A DNA stretch of 64,000 bases from DAOUJW01 sp034421015 (GCA_034421015.1 DAOUKT010000016.1:1-64000), one strand, 5' to 3'. Counted from the stretch's first letter, positions 32,106 through 42,474 are shown. Notes: a model not told the origin generated them from the sequence alone. Translations and numbers: made by a program.

Positions 32106-33800
32106 ATGTCTTTCGAGGGTAACTGGCAGCTCACCATTGCCTCCCCAATGGGGGAGCGTCCGGCGACACTTTCCGTTACGGAGACCACCGGCAATCTGGA
32201 GGGGTCGCTTGTCACCGGTATGGGCACGTCTCCCATATATGGACGTGCCGACAACGGCTCCGTGGAGTTCAGCGCTACGGTCCAGGGGCCAATGGGCGCG
32301 GTGAAGCTCGAATTCTCCGGCGATGTCACCGGCGACGAGGTCGAAGGCCAGATGCAGTTCGGCGCCATGGGCAGCGGACGTTGGAGCGGAGCCCGCGTAG
32401 ATGCCGATGACGAGGAGGAAGAGGCTTCCCCGGCGCCTGTCGTTGTAGGCGCAGGTCAGGCTCGGGTTGGGGCCGGGCCGCCAGGCGGCGGCAGGGGCGG
32501 CACGGGACCCGGCGGCGCTGCCCCGGGGAGCATGGGACGGCCTCAAGGCATGGGGCTGCGCTCTTTCACATCCTTGGACGCGCTCAAGCGCACCTTCGAC
32601 TCCCTGAGCGTGCCGGGCTACAGAAACCTGTGGATAGGATTCCTGCTCCAGATGGGCGGCATGCAGATGTTGATGCTGTCCGGCGGGTACTACGTCTACG
32701 AACTGACGGGCAGGGCCTCCCTGCTGGGGGTGGTCACGGCCTCGGGCGCGATACCGGCCGTCTGTCTTGCCCTCTTCGGTGGAGTCCTTGCCGACCGCCT
32801 TGAAAAGAAACGCATCATCCAGACCGGGCAGGTTGTTACGCTGATCGTTGCGCTGTTCGTCGGTATATCCATCACCACGGGCACGATTACGTGGGTGCAC
32901 CTGCTGGTGGCGGCCTTCGTGCAGGGCAGCGTCATGCCACTGATTATGCCGACGCGCCAGGCCATTGTCCCGCAGCTGGTGGGGATGGAGCGGCTGCAGA
33001 ACGCCGTTGCCCTCAACTCCATGGTGATGGGGCTGACAACGATGGTGGCTCCGGCCTTTGCCGGGGGCCTCATCGGCGCTCTTGGGATAGAGCTGGTCTA
33101 CTACGTTATAGCCTGCATGTTCGTGGTGGCCCTCTTCTTCACGCACCTGTTGCCCAAACTGGAGAGGGTATCTCCGAACCGGCAGGCATCCATATTGTCA
33201 GACATGAAGGACGGCTTGAAATACGCCGCTTCAAACCGGGTGATATTCCTGCTGCTGTTCCTCTCCTTCTCCACCATCATCCTCGCCATGCCCATACGGT
33301 TCATCCTCCCCGTGTTCGCCGCCGACGTGTACGAGGTCGGGCCGGAGAGACTGGGCACAATGTTGAGCGCCATTGGCCTGGGGTCTCTGTTCGGGACGCT
33401 GGTCATAGCCTTTCTGGGCAAGATCGCCCGGCGGGGCATGGCGTTGCTCTTGAGTGGAATCCTGTCGGGCAGCTTCCTCGTGGGGTTCTCCGCCCTGTCC
33501 TACCTGTCCCCCATCTTCATAGCCGGCATAGCGTTCCTGGTGCTGATTGGAGTGGTGCAGGCTGCCAGGATGACCCTGACCAACAGCCTGATGCTGGAGT
33601 ACGCGGACCAGGAGTACCGGGGCCGGGTGCTGAGTATCTTCTCCCTGAACATGGGCCTCATGCCCGCCGGGGTGCTTCCCATTACGATCATGGCGGACAG
33701 GATAGGCGCTCCCCTCTCCCTTGGCATCATGGCGGTCCTGCTCATACTGGTGGCAACGACCATCCTGCTGTCCAGCCCCCGCCTGAGACGGCTGGAGTAG
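32106..33800 (+). CDS. MFS exporter with N-terminal beta domain
   Basis: The 564-residue protein (from the ATG at 32106) has an extra N-terminal beta domain of about 95 residues (FEGNWQLTIASPMGERPATL, LEGSLVTGMG, AVKLEFSGDV, GSGRWSGAR). It resembles a repeat found at the ends of some amidohydrolases. A Gly/Pro/Glu linker (about 98-155) leads to a 12-helix MFS_3-type (EntS-like) transporter. GVLADRLEKKRIIQ is the MFS loop 2-3 signature. Drug or siderophore export is possible. A slightly earlier ATG at 32070 is also in frame. Confidence 0.85.
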   Translation: MSFEGNWQLTIASPMGERPATLSVTETTGNLEGSLVTGMGTSPIYGRADNGSVEFSATVQGPMGAVKLEFSGDVTGDEVEGQMQFGAMGSGRWSGARVDADDEEEEASPAPVVVGAGQARVGAGPPGGGRGGTGPGGAAPGSMGRPQGMGLRSFTSLDALKRTFDSLSVPGYRNLWIGFLLQMGGMQMLMLSGGYYVYELTGRASLLGVVTASGAIPAVCLALFGGVLADRLEKKRIIQTGQVVTLIVALFVGISITTGTITWVHLLVAAFVQGSVMPLIMPTRQAIVPQLVGMERLQNAVALNSMVMGLTTMVAPAFAGGLIGALGIELVYYVIACMFVVALFFTHLLPKLERVSPNRQASILSDMKDGLKYAASNRVIFLLLFLSFSTIILAMPIRFILPVFAADVYEVGPERLGTMLSAIGLGSLFGTLVIAFLGKIARRGMALLLSGILSGSFLVGFSALSYLSPIFIAGIAFLVLIGVVQAARMTLTNSLMLEYADQEYRGRVLSIFSLNMGLMPAGVLPITIMADRIGAPLSLGIMAVLLILVATTILLSSPRLRRLE

Positions 33801-33826
33801 TGGCCGCAATCCGCGCCTGACGAATG

Positions 33827-33854
33827 TAGGGGCGGTTCGTGAACCGCCCCTACG
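33827..33854. terminator. Inverted repeat between convergent genes
   Basis: GTAGGGGCGGTTC-GT-GAACCGCCCCTAC is a perfect 13-bp stem with a 2-nt centre, between the MFS and leuS stops. It could end both transcripts, though T tracts are lacking. It may also be a dispersed palindrome. Confidence 0.5.
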
Positions 33855-33918
33855 AGAATTAGCGTCCATTCCTGCGCAGGCAGGAATCCAGGCCCCCGCC
33901 CATCTGACGGTAGACCCC

Positions 33919-36414
33919 CTATCCCACCACCACGTTCACCAGGCGCCCGGGCACGTAGATTACCTGCTTGACCTCTGTGCCCTCCAGGTACGGCTGCACC
34001 CGGCTGCTCTCCATTGCCAGCGTCCTGGCCTCCTCCTCCGCAATGGAGGCAGGCGCCTGGATGCGGTCCCGCACCCTGCCGTTCACCTGAACCACCAGGG
34101 TGATCTCCTCGTCCCGGGCCAGGTCTTCGTCCCACTGGGGGATGGACTGGTTGTGGATGCTGTAGGCGTGCCCCGTCCTCTCCCACAGCTCCTCGGTCAC
34201 GTGGGGAGCGATGGGCGCCAGCAGGAGCAGCAGCTTCTCCACGGCGTCCCGCCAGCTTGCGGAGTCGATGCCGCCGTCGTCCCACGCCCGGCCCATGTGG
34301 TTGGTCAGCTCCATCATCGCGGCCAGGGCGGTGTTGAACTTGAACCGCTCCATGTCCTCCTCAACCTTCCTGACTGTCTTGTGGGTCAATCGCACCAGCG
34401 ACCGCACGGCCTCGTCGTCGGCTGCCTGCCCGTCCAGTGTCGATGCGTCGCGATGGGCGATGTCCCACACGCGGTTGAGCCACCGGGCCATGCCGTTGAT
34501 GCCCGCGTCCGACCACTCGCCGCCCTGGTCCCAGGGGCCCAGGAACATCAGGTAGGTGCGCACCACGTCCGCACCAAGCTCGTGGACGTAGGGGTCGGGC
34601 GTGATGACGTTGCCCCGGGACTTGCTCATCTTCTGGCGGTCGGCGATGATCGTGCCCTGGTTGAACAGCCGCAGGTACGGCTCGTCGTACTCCACCAGGC
34701 CCAGGTCCCGGAGCGCCTTGTTGAAGAAGCGGGCGTACATCAGGTGCATGACGGCGTGCTCCGCGCCGCCGGTGTACTGGTTCACGGGCAGCCAGCCCCT
34801 CGCGGCCTCCGGGTCGAAGGGGCCCTGGTCGTACTTTGGGCTGGCGTAGCGCAGGTGGTACCAGGAGGAGTCGACGAAGGTGTCCATCGTGTCCGTCTCC
34901 CTCTGGGCCTGTGTGTCGCACGAGGGGCAGGCGGCGTTCAGGAACTCCTCGTGGTGCTTGAGGGGGGACTCGCCGGTGGGCCGGAACTGGGCGTCCTCCG
35001 GCAGCAACACGGGCAGATCCTCCTCCGGCACGGGCACCACGCCGCAGGCGTCGCAGTAGAGCATAGGAATGGGCGTGCCCCAGTAGCGCTGGCGGGAGAT
35101 GAGCCAGTCGCGCAGCCTGTAGGAGACGGTGCGATGGCCCCAGCCGCTGGCCTCAACGTGATCGGCGATGCGCTCCTTGCCCTCGGCCACAGGCAGGCCG
35201 TCGAACTGGCCGGAGTTCACCTGGGTCCCGTCCTCGACGAAGGCCTCCTGCAGTGTGCCGCCTTCCCATCCCGGCGGGGCAATGACGACGCGTACGTCCA
35301 GGCCGTACTTGGTCGCAAACTCGAAGTCGCGCTGGTCGTGGGCGGGAACGCCCATCACGATGCCCGTTCCGTAGGTGAGCAGCACGTAGTCGGCCACGAA
35401 AATCGGCACCCGGTCGCCGTTGAGCCGGTTGACGGCGTAGGAGCCGGTGAACACGCCCGACTTCTCCCGCTCCGTCGAGAGCCGCTCCACCTCCGACTGC
35501 CGCCGCGCCTGCTCCACGTAGGCGTCCACCTCCGCCCGGCGGTCAGGCGTGGTCAGCCTGTCAACCAGGGGGTGCTCCGGCGCAATGACCACGAATGTCA
35601 CGCCGTAGATGGTGTCTATGCGGGTGGTGAAGGTGCGGATCTCCGTCTCCTCCAGCCCGTACTCCGAGATGTCGAAGCTGATCTCAACGCCCTCGCTGCG
35701 GCCAATCCAGTTGGTCTGCATGGTCTTGATCCGCTCAGGCCAGTCCAGGAGGCCGGAGAAGTCCAGCAACTCCTCCGCGTACCTGGTGATGCCGAAGAAC
35801 CACTGCTCCATGTCACGACGGGAAACGGCGTCATCGCACCGCTCGCACTTGCCGTCGACCACCTGCTCGTTGGCGAGCACCGTCTGGCACTCGGGGCACC
35901 AGTTGGCCGGGGCGTTAGCGCGGTAGGCCAGGCCGGCCTTGTACAACTGGAGGAATATCCACTGGTTCCACCGGTAATACTCCGGCAGGGCGCAGATTAT
36001 CTCCCGGTCCCAGTCGTAGACGGGGCCCATGGAGCTGAGCTGCTTGCGCATGTTCTCGATGTTGCTCATTGTCCACTGGTAAGGATGGATGCCCCGGCGA
36101 ATGGCCGCGTTCTCCGCCGGCAGCCCAAAGGCGTCGAATCCCATGGGATGCAGGACGTTGTAGCCCTGCATACGCCGGAAGCGGGCGTGCGCGTCCGCGG
36201 GGGCCATGGCGTACCAGTGGCCTATGTGCAGGTCGCCGGAGGGGTAGGGGTACATGGTGAGCTCGTACCACTTGGGGCGGGGGTCGTCGTCGTTGACCTG
36301 GTAGAGCTTGTCGTTGCCCCAGCGCTCCTGCCACTTGGCGTCAAGCTCACGGGGGTCGTATCTTCGCTCAGGGGTGCGCGGCCTTGCGTCGGGTGTGACT
36401 TCTTCTTGCGACAT
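33919..36414 (-). CDS. leuS: Leucyl-tRNA synthetase
   Basis: A full-length (831 residues) class I aminoacyl-tRNA synthetase that charges tRNA-Leu. HIGH signature (SGDLHIGHW), zinc-knob cysteines (CPECQTVL, CERC), CP1 editing domain (TTRIDTIYGVTFVVIAPEHP) and KMSKS (RQKMSKSRGN) are visible. The ATG at 36414 (MSQEEVTPDA) has GGAGAA upstream; an upstream extension to 36468 is unlikely. I looked for a T-box leader and saw none. Confidence 0.97.
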   Translation of the reverse strand: MSQEEVTPDARPRTPERRYDPRELDAKWQERWGNDKLYQVNDDDPRPKWYELTMYPYPSGDLHIGHWYAMAPADAHARFRRMQGYNVLHPMGFDAFGLPAENAAIRRGIHPYQWTMSNIENMRKQLSSMGPVYDWDREIICALPEYYRWNQWIFLQLYKAGLAYRANAPANWCPECQTVLANEQVVDGKCERCDDAVSRRDMEQWFFGITRYAEELLDFSGLLDWPERIKTMQTNWIGRSEGVEISFDISEYGLEETEIRTFTTRIDTIYGVTFVVIAPEHPLVDRLTTPDRRAEVDAYVEQARRQSEVERLSTEREKSGVFTGSYAVNRLNGDRVPIFVADYVLLTYGTGIVMGVPAHDQRDFEFATKYGLDVRVVIAPPGWEGGTLQEAFVEDGTQVNSGQFDGLPVAEGKERIADHVEASGWGHRTVSYRLRDWLISRQRYWGTPIPMLYCDACGVVPVPEEDLPVLLPEDAQFRPTGESPLKHHEEFLNAACPSCDTQAQRETDTMDTFVDSSWYHLRYASPKYDQGPFDPEAARGWLPVNQYTGGAEHAVMHLMYARFFNKALRDLGLVEYDEPYLRLFNQGTIIADRQKMSKSRGNVITPDPYVHELGADVVRTYLMFLGPWDQGGEWSDAGINGMARWLNRVWDIAHRDASTLDGQAADDEAVRSLVRLTHKTVRKVEEDMERFKFNTALAAMMELTNHMGRAWDDGGIDSASWRDAVEKLLLLLAPIAPHVTEELWERTGHAYSIHNQSIPQWDEDLARDEEITLVVQVNGRVRDRIQAPASIAEEEARTLAMESSRVQPYLEGTEVKQVIYVPGRLVNVVVG

Positions 36415-36794
36415 GTTCGGTTCTCCTCTGGTCGATTCCACGATGTGAGAGCTCTCAAGCCCGCGCAATAGGATACCACGAGTTCAGGCGTATGGTGAGC
36501 CTACGGACGTATCCCGGAGAGAGGACTGAGGGCGTAGCGGATGTAAGAGGAGGCTAAAGGACAACGCAGTCCGCCCAGCGGAGCAATGCCAGAACCCCGC
36601 CTTCCGAGCGAACTACGCTTGATACCTCTGATGAAGAGATCATGAGGCGCGTATTTTATCAGGCCTTACGCTTGGTTGCAACGACTACATTTTCGATAGC
36701 ATTTTCTATTGACGCAACAGGGCTCATGTCACGGGTGACGGACGCGTCGAACTGCCCCCCGAGACCTATGTTCAAGGCCTCTACTGCTGCAAGA
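36415..36794. other. Intergenic region with a possible small ORF
   Basis: About 380 nt between leuS and the pcrA stop. On the minus strand a TTG at 36775 opens 38 codons (LNIGLGGQFDASVTRDMSPV, ending NVVVATKRKA) to 36659. It reads like protein but has no clear ribosome-binding site and no family. No T-box motif is found upstream of leuS. The remainder shows nothing. Confidence 0.35.
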
Positions 36795-39002
36795 CTACTC
36801 CACCTTCTCCAGCGGCGCGAAGCTGTACAGCAGCTTCTTGATGCCCGACTCTCCCTTGAACGCCACCGTGACCTCGTGGTCCTGGCCCGTTGCGACGCAG
36901 CTGACCACAACGCCCTCTCCGAACTTGAAGTGCCGCACGTGGTCGCCGTCCCTAAGTGGAGGCTTCGCGCCGTCTGCGCCCCTGCCCGCGCCTGATCCGA
37001 CGCTCCCTCTCTCCGGCGCGGCGACCCTCTCTCCGGCCATGGTCATGGACGTTATCAGCCGCTGGGGGACGTCTCCCAGGAACCGGGACGGCCTGCTTGC
37101 GCTGGTGTTGCCCCAGAACCCCCGCCGGAAGGCCCTTGTCAGGTACAATCGCTCCTTGGCGCGCGTCATCCCGACGTAGAACAGCCGTCGCTCCTCCTCA
37201 AGCTGGTCCGGGTCGTCTATCGAGCGGCTGTGGGGCAGCAGGCCCTCCTCCAACCCGACTATGAACACCACCGGAAACTCAAGGCCCTTGGCCTGGTGCA
37301 GCGTTATCAGCGTGATGCCGTCGCCGCCTTCTTCCAGGGTGTCCACGTCCGATACCAGGGCCACGCTTTCCAGGAATGTGGCGAGTCGCTCGTCCGGGTC
37401 CATTGGCTGGAACTCCCGGGCCGTCGTCCTAAGCTCCCGGATGTTCTCCAGCCGTTCCAGCCCCTGCTCGCCCTCGGCTCGCAGGTGGTCGCCGTAGCCG
37501 GTGCGCTCCAGGACAGCGTCGATAAGCTCCTCCACCGGCAGCGTCCCCGCGAACTCCATCAGGGTGTTGATTATGTGGAGGAACCTTGCCAGCGCCCGGT
37601 TGGGTCGCCCGCCGTCGCCGTCCTCGGCCATGAGCTGGACTGCGGTGTACACCGGCACGTTGCCTAAGCGTGCTTTGTGGACGACCTGGTCCATCGTGCG
37701 GTCTCCAATGCCCCTGGGAGGGACGTTTATGATGCGGCGAAGGCTGACCTCGTCGTAGGGGTTGTGGATGACCCGCAGATAGGCGACCACGTCCTTTATC
37801 TCCTTGCGCTGGTAGAAGCGCAGGCCGCCGATGAGCTTGTAGGGGATGCCGAACCGCAGGCAGTGCTCCTCCAGGGCGCGGGACTGGGCGTTGATGCGGT
37901 ACATCACGGCGCAGTCGCCCAGCCTGCGGCCTTCGTACTGGTTCAGCCTCTCGATTTCGCCGATGACCTTCTGTGCCTCCTCCTCCGGGTTGTACGCCTC
38001 GTCCACGAACAGGGGGCTGCCCCGCTCGTTCTGGGCAACCAGCTCCTTGCCAATGCGCTGGCGGTTGGCGGAGATAACGCCGGTCGCCGCCTCCAGAATA
38101 GTCTCCGTTGAGCGGTAGTTCTCCACCAGGGTCACCTTTCTGGCGTCCGGGTAGTCCCGCTCAAAGGACAGGATGTTGCGGATGTCCGCGTTGCGCCAGG
38201 AGTAGATGGCCTGGTCCGGGTCTCCCACCACGCAGATGTTGCCGTGCTTGCTGGCAAGCAACTGGGCAATGGCGTACTGGGCAACGTTGGTGTCCTGGAA
38301 CTCGTCTATGAGGAGGTACTCGTACCGGGAGCGATACTTGTCCAGCGCCGACGGGCTGTCCCGGAAGAGGGCGTGGGTCTTCAGCAGCAGGTCATCGAAG
38401 TCGACGGCGTTGTTGGAGTGGAGCATCTCCTGGTAGCGCTGGTACGTCTGGCCGATGTACCGCTCCATGGGGCCGGAGAGCCTTCCGGCGTAGGCGTCCG
38501 GCTCAATCAGCTGGCTCTTGGCGGCGGATATGGCGGAGAGCATGGACCTGGGCGGGAAGCGCTTGGCGTCGATCTGGAGCTGCTCCATCGCCTGCTGCAC
38601 CACGCCCAGCTGGTCCTCTTGGTCGTAGATGACGAAGGCGCGGTCCAGGCCGGCGGAGTCGGCCTCACGGCGCAGGATCTGGGCGCACAGGGCGTGGAAC
38701 GTGGCGACGCTGAAGTCGCTCCGCATCTGCCACAGGCCTCCAAGTAAGGGCGAGGACGAGTCGCCGTCGCTCCTGCCGAAGAGCCTGTCGCGCATCTCTC
38801 TCGCGGCTTTGTTGGTGAATGTGACCGCCGCTATGCTGCGGGGGTGAACACCGCACCTCAATACGAGGTAGGCTATGCGGTGGGTGATGACGCGGGTCTT
38901 GCCGCTGCCCGGGCCTGCCAGAATCAGCAACGGCCCGTCGACCGCCTCCACGGCCTCCCGCTGCGCTGGGTTGAGGTCATCAAGAATTGGGTCTGGGCTC
39001 AT
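36795..39002 (-). CDS. pcrA: UvrD/PcrA-type ATP-dependent DNA helicase
   Basis: A 735-residue SF1A 3'-5' helicase for repair and for displacing RecA or stalled RNA polymerase. Motif I LAGPGSGKTRVITHR, motif Ia VTFTNKAAREM, motif II DEFQDTN, motif III VGDPDQAIYSWR, motif V TLHQAKGLEFPVVF and motif VI VGMTRAKERLYL are all intact. The end has the Tudor-like fold (VRHFKFGEGVVVSCV) that contacts RNA polymerase. Monocistronic; TATAAT lies just upstream of the ATG. Confidence 0.96.
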   Translation of the reverse strand: MSPDPILDDLNPAQREAVEAVDGPLLILAGPGSGKTRVITHRIAYLVLRCGVHPRSIAAVTFTNKAAREMRDRLFGRSDGDSSSPLLGGLWQMRSDFSVATFHALCAQILRREADSAGLDRAFVIYDQEDQLGVVQQAMEQLQIDAKRFPPRSMLSAISAAKSQLIEPDAYAGRLSGPMERYIGQTYQRYQEMLHSNNAVDFDDLLLKTHALFRDSPSALDKYRSRYEYLLIDEFQDTNVAQYAIAQLLASKHGNICVVGDPDQAIYSWRNADIRNILSFERDYPDARKVTLVENYRSTETILEAATGVISANRQRIGKELVAQNERGSPLFVDEAYNPEEEAQKVIGEIERLNQYEGRRLGDCAVMYRINAQSRALEEHCLRFGIPYKLIGGLRFYQRKEIKDVVAYLRVIHNPYDEVSLRRIINVPPRGIGDRTMDQVVHKARLGNVPVYTAVQLMAEDGDGGRPNRALARFLHIINTLMEFAGTLPVEELIDAVLERTGYGDHLRAEGEQGLERLENIRELRTTAREFQPMDPDERLATFLESVALVSDVDTLEEGGDGITLITLHQAKGLEFPVVFIVGLEEGLLPHSRSIDDPDQLEEERRLFYVGMTRAKERLYLTRAFRRGFWGNTSASRPSRFLGDVPQRLITSMTMAGERVAAPERGSVGSGAGRGADGAKPPLRDGDHVRHFKFGEGVVVSCVATGQDHEVTVAFKGESGIKKLLYSFAPLEKVE

Positions 39003-39103
39003 TTTATCTCAGTGGGATTATAACACCCGCGCCAGCCTAGACGCTCTGTCGGAGTCTGGGTATACTGGTTCTGCAACCCAAATCAATACAATTGGAGATA
39101 GCA

Positions 39104-40402
39104 TTGGCCGACATTCAACCCTTCAAAGGCATACGCTACAACTCGGCGCTCAGCCAGGACATCGGGCAGCTCCTGTGCCCCCCCTACGACGTGATTTCCC
39201 CGGAGCACCAGCAGAGGCTCCACGACAGGAACCCCTACAACGCCGTCCGCCTGGAGTTCGGGATGGATACCCCCGGCGACTCCCCGGAGTCCAACCGCTA
39301 CACCAGGGCATCCGGCCTTCTGGACGAGTGGCTGGGCGAGGGCGTGCTGCAGCCGGAGGAGGAGCCGTCCTTCTACCTGCTGCAGGAGGAGTTCCCCCAT
39401 CGAGGACGGGTGGCCTCCCGCCGCTCGCTGGTGGCCCGTGTGCGCTTGGAGGAGTTCTCCCGCAGGGTCGTGCTGCCCCACGAGGAGACGTCCCAAGGCC
39501 CCAAGCGCGACCGGCTGGAGCTGCTCACCGCCACGGGCGCAAACCTCAGCCCTCTGATGGCCATCTACCGCGCGCCCACGCCTGAGATCGGCGCGGTGAT
39601 TGAGGGGACGGCCGCCGGAACGCCCCTGATAGACGCAACTTTCGATGGCGTTGGCATCAAGCTGTGGCGCATCTCCGATGGCGAGGACGTGGCGGCCATT
39701 CGAGACTCCCTCAAAGACGCGCCCATCTACATGGCCGACGGCCACCATCGCTACGAGACTGCGCTGCGCTATCGAGAGATACTGAACGAAGGCGGCGCGC
39801 GAGAGGGCGGCCACGACTTCGTCCTCATGTCCCTGCTGGAGATAGAGGACCCTGGCCTGGTGGTGCTCCCGTACCATCGCCTGCTGCGGGGCCTGTCCCC
39901 GGAGCAGCTGGCGGAGATAGAGAGGCTGGTTGAGGCGAGCTTTGAGGTCCAGACCCTGGAGATAGCATCAACCGGAGACGCCGACCCACTGCCGGCGCTT
40001 GAGGACCGGTTGGAGGAGATTGGCGGGGCCCGGGTTGCACTTGGACTGCTGGACTCCGGCGGGCAGAGAGTCGCTCTGCTGACCCTGCGGCAGCAGCCGG
40101 GCGCGTCGGAAACGCCCCTGGAGCGGTGCGCCACGTGGGCGCTGGAGAAGATGGTGCTGGAGCCCGCGCTGGGGCTGCAGTCCGAGGCGGTCGACAGGGG
40201 GCAGCTGTACTACAGCCACGACTCCGAGGAGGTGTCCCAGGCCATCCGCGGCGGCGACATCCAGCTTGGCTTCGTGCTGCCGCCCCTGTCCCTGGACGTG
40301 TTCGAGAGCGTGGTGCTCTCCGGCGCGCGAATGCCCATCAAGTCCACATACTTCAGCCCCAAGCTGCCCACGGGCCTGGTCATCAATCGCCTGACCCAGT
40401 AG
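39104..40402 (+). CDS. DUF1015 family protein
   Basis: This 432-residue cytosolic protein has the DUF1015 landmarks: ADIQPFKGIRYN, LCPPYDVISPEHQQRL, HRYETALRYR after YMADGHH, and VLPYHRLLRGL. Members are conserved and often near serine biosynthesis, but the function is unknown. The TTG at 39104 has GGAG 6 nt upstream; a TTG four codons earlier is possible. It is 56 nt upstream of ligA, so co-transcription is likely. Confidence 0.88.
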   Translation: MADIQPFKGIRYNSALSQDIGQLLCPPYDVISPEHQQRLHDRNPYNAVRLEFGMDTPGDSPESNRYTRASGLLDEWLGEGVLQPEEEPSFYLLQEEFPHRGRVASRRSLVARVRLEEFSRRVVLPHEETSQGPKRDRLELLTATGANLSPLMAIYRAPTPEIGAVIEGTAAGTPLIDATFDGVGIKLWRISDGEDVAAIRDSLKDAPIYMADGHHRYETALRYREILNEGGAREGGHDFVLMSLLEIEDPGLVVLPYHRLLRGLSPEQLAEIERLVEASFEVQTLEIASTGDADPLPALEDRLEEIGGARVALGLLDSGGQRVALLTLRQQPGASETPLERCATWALEKMVLEPALGLQSEAVDRGQLYYSHDSEEVSQAIRGGDIQLGFVLPPLSLDVFESVVLSGARMPIKSTYFSPKLPTGLVINRLTQ

Positions 40403-40458
40403 GCCGAGGGCAAGACTTCCCAAACATAGCGCTCAACAGGACTTCTGCACAGACTGCC

Positions 40459-42474
40459 ATGAACGACGAGTCCGTTAGAGAGAGGGTGGAGCGGCTCCGC
40501 AGCGAGATCAACCGCCATAACCACCTCTACTTTGTCCTTGACCGGCCGGAGATAAGCGACGCCGCCTACGACGTTCTCATGGTGGAACTGCGCGGGCTGG
40601 AGGAGCGGAACCCGGAGCTGGTCACACCGAACTCGCCCACCCAGCGCGTGGGCGCGCCGCCCGCCGAGGGCTTCGCCGAGGTCGTGCACCCGCGCCCCAT
40701 GCTCAGCCTGTCCAACGCCTTCAACGACGATGAGATTGCCGCGTGGCATCGCCGGGCCACCAACCTCCTGGACGGAGCGGACTTCGAGATGGTGTGCGAG
40801 CTGAAGATCGACGGCCTGGCGGTCGCGCTCACATACGAGGACGGGATGTTCGTCCACGGCGCGACCAGGGGCGACGGCTATCGCGGCGAGGACGTCACCC
40901 ACAACCTGAGGACCATTCGCTCCATACCCCTCTCGGTGCCGCCGGACGCGCCCCGTCGCTTTGAGGTCCGCGGCGAGGTGTACTTCCCCCGGTCCCTCTT
41001 CGACAGGCTCAACGAGGAGAGGGCCGCGCAGGGCCAACCCACCTACGCTAACCCCAGGAACACGGCCGCCGGCTCCCTGCGCCAGCTTGACTCCCGCATC
41101 ACCGCGCAGAGGGCCCTGGACATCTTCGTCTACAGCATGTATGGCCTGGAAGACGGAGGCGAAGGCGTACCGGACAACCAGTGGTCGACCCTGGAGTACC
41201 TGCACAGCCTGGGCTTCAAGGTCAATCCCAACAACAGGCTGTGCCGCAGCCTGGCGGACGTGGAGAGCTATTACCGGGAGTGGGTTGAGCGGGCGGAGAG
41301 TCTGGACTACGGGGCGGACGGCGTTGTGGTGAAGATAAACCCCGTCCGGCTTCAGGACGCCCTGGGGTACGTCGGCAGGGAACCTCGATGGGCCATTGCC
41401 TACAAGTTCCCCGCCACCCAGGCCGTGACCCGGTTGCTGGACATAGGCATCAACGTGGGCCGCACGGGAAGCCTGAACCCCTTTGCCATCCTGGACCCGG
41501 TCGACGTTGCAGGGGCGACGGTGAAGATGGCGACCCTGCACAACGAGGACTACATCCGCAGCAAGGACCTGCGCATTGGCGACTGGGTGGTGGTCGAGCG
41601 GGCAGGGGAGGTCATACCCCAGGTGGTGGGCCCCCTGCCGGATCGCAGGACTGGCGATGAGCGCATCTTCTCGATGCCTGAAGCGTGCCCGCTGTGCGGC
41701 GCTGCCGTAACTCGGCCCCAGGGCCAGGCGATGACCGTCTGCCCAAGTTCGTCCTGCCCGGCGAAGCTGGAGGAGCTGCTGAAGCACTTCGTTTCCAGGG
41801 GCGCAATGGACATTGAGGGCATGGGGGATAAGCTGAGCATGGCGCTTATCGACTGCTGGTGGCTGAAGGACGTTGCCGATGTCTACAGTGTCACAACGGA
41901 GCGCCTTCTGAAGCTGGAGCGCATGGCGGAGAAGAGCGCCGCCAACGTCATGAGTGCAATCGAGGCCAGCAAGGAGCGTTCTCCTGCCCGCGTGCTCTTT
42001 GCCCTGGGCATACTGCACGTTGGGTCGGAGATGGCGGAGACTCTGGCCGGGCACTACAGGAGCCTGTGGCGTCTGTCCCGGGCCACGGAGGAGGAGCTGG
42101 TGGAGATACCGGGCGTGGGGCCGAGGATTGCCGAAAGCGTCGCAACCTATTTCAAGGACGATAACAACCGCCAGATACTGCGCAAGCTGCAACGCGCCGG
42201 GGTGCGCATGGTGGACGACTCGCCCCGGGAGCCGGTGGAGCGGCCCCTGGCGGGGCTTCAGTTCGTGGTGACGGGCAGGCTGGATAGCATGACCAGGTCC
42301 CAGGCGGAGGCGCGCATCAAGGAGCTTGGCGGCGCGGTGGGGAGCAGCGTGAGCCGGAAGACCAGCTTCCTGGTGGCCGGCGAGGAGGCGGGCTCCAAGC
42401 TGGACCAGGCCAACAAGCTGGGCACGCAAGTCCTCACGGAGGCCGATTTCCTTGAGAAGGTGGGCGGGGGTTGA
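40459..42474 (+). CDS. ligA: NAD-dependent DNA ligase
   Basis: The 671-residue LigA seals nicks in replication and repair. Present in order: domain Ia with HNHLYFVLDRPEISDAAYD, adenylation domain with catalytic lysine in ELKIDG, OB fold, zinc finger (CPLCG, CPSSSC), helix-hairpin-helix repeats (IPGVGPRIAESV), and a C-terminal BRCT domain (LQFVVTGRLDSMTRSQAEAR). ATG at 40459. Preceded by DUF1015. Confidence 0.97.
   Translation: MNDESVRERVERLRSEINRHNHLYFVLDRPEISDAAYDVLMVELRGLEERNPELVTPNSPTQRVGAPPAEGFAEVVHPRPMLSLSNAFNDDEIAAWHRRATNLLDGADFEMVCELKIDGLAVALTYEDGMFVHGATRGDGYRGEDVTHNLRTIRSIPLSVPPDAPRRFEVRGEVYFPRSLFDRLNEERAAQGQPTYANPRNTAAGSLRQLDSRITAQRALDIFVYSMYGLEDGGEGVPDNQWSTLEYLHSLGFKVNPNNRLCRSLADVESYYREWVERAESLDYGADGVVVKINPVRLQDALGYVGREPRWAIAYKFPATQAVTRLLDIGINVGRTGSLNPFAILDPVDVAGATVKMATLHNEDYIRSKDLRIGDWVVVERAGEVIPQVVGPLPDRRTGDERIFSMPEACPLCGAAVTRPQGQAMTVCPSSSCPAKLEELLKHFVSRGAMDIEGMGDKLSMALIDCWWLKDVADVYSVTTERLLKLERMAEKSAANVMSAIEASKERSPARVLFALGILHVGSEMAETLAGHYRSLWRLSRATEEELVEIPGVGPRIAESVATYFKDDNNRQILRKLQRAGVRMVDDSPREPVERPLAGLQFVVTGRLDSMTRSQAEARIKELGGAVGSSVSRKTSFLVAGEEAGSKLDQANKLGTQVLTEADFLEKVGGG

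Noticed and set aside
34153..36471. 772-codon open frame antisense to leuS
   Set aside because: High GC removes stops from the antisense frame. The leuS frame carries HIGH, KMSKS and editing motifs, and the antisense product shows none.
36415..36794. T-box leader upstream of leuS
   Set aside because: No AGGGTGGNACCGCG-like motif or terminator hairpin is visible on the leuS strand.
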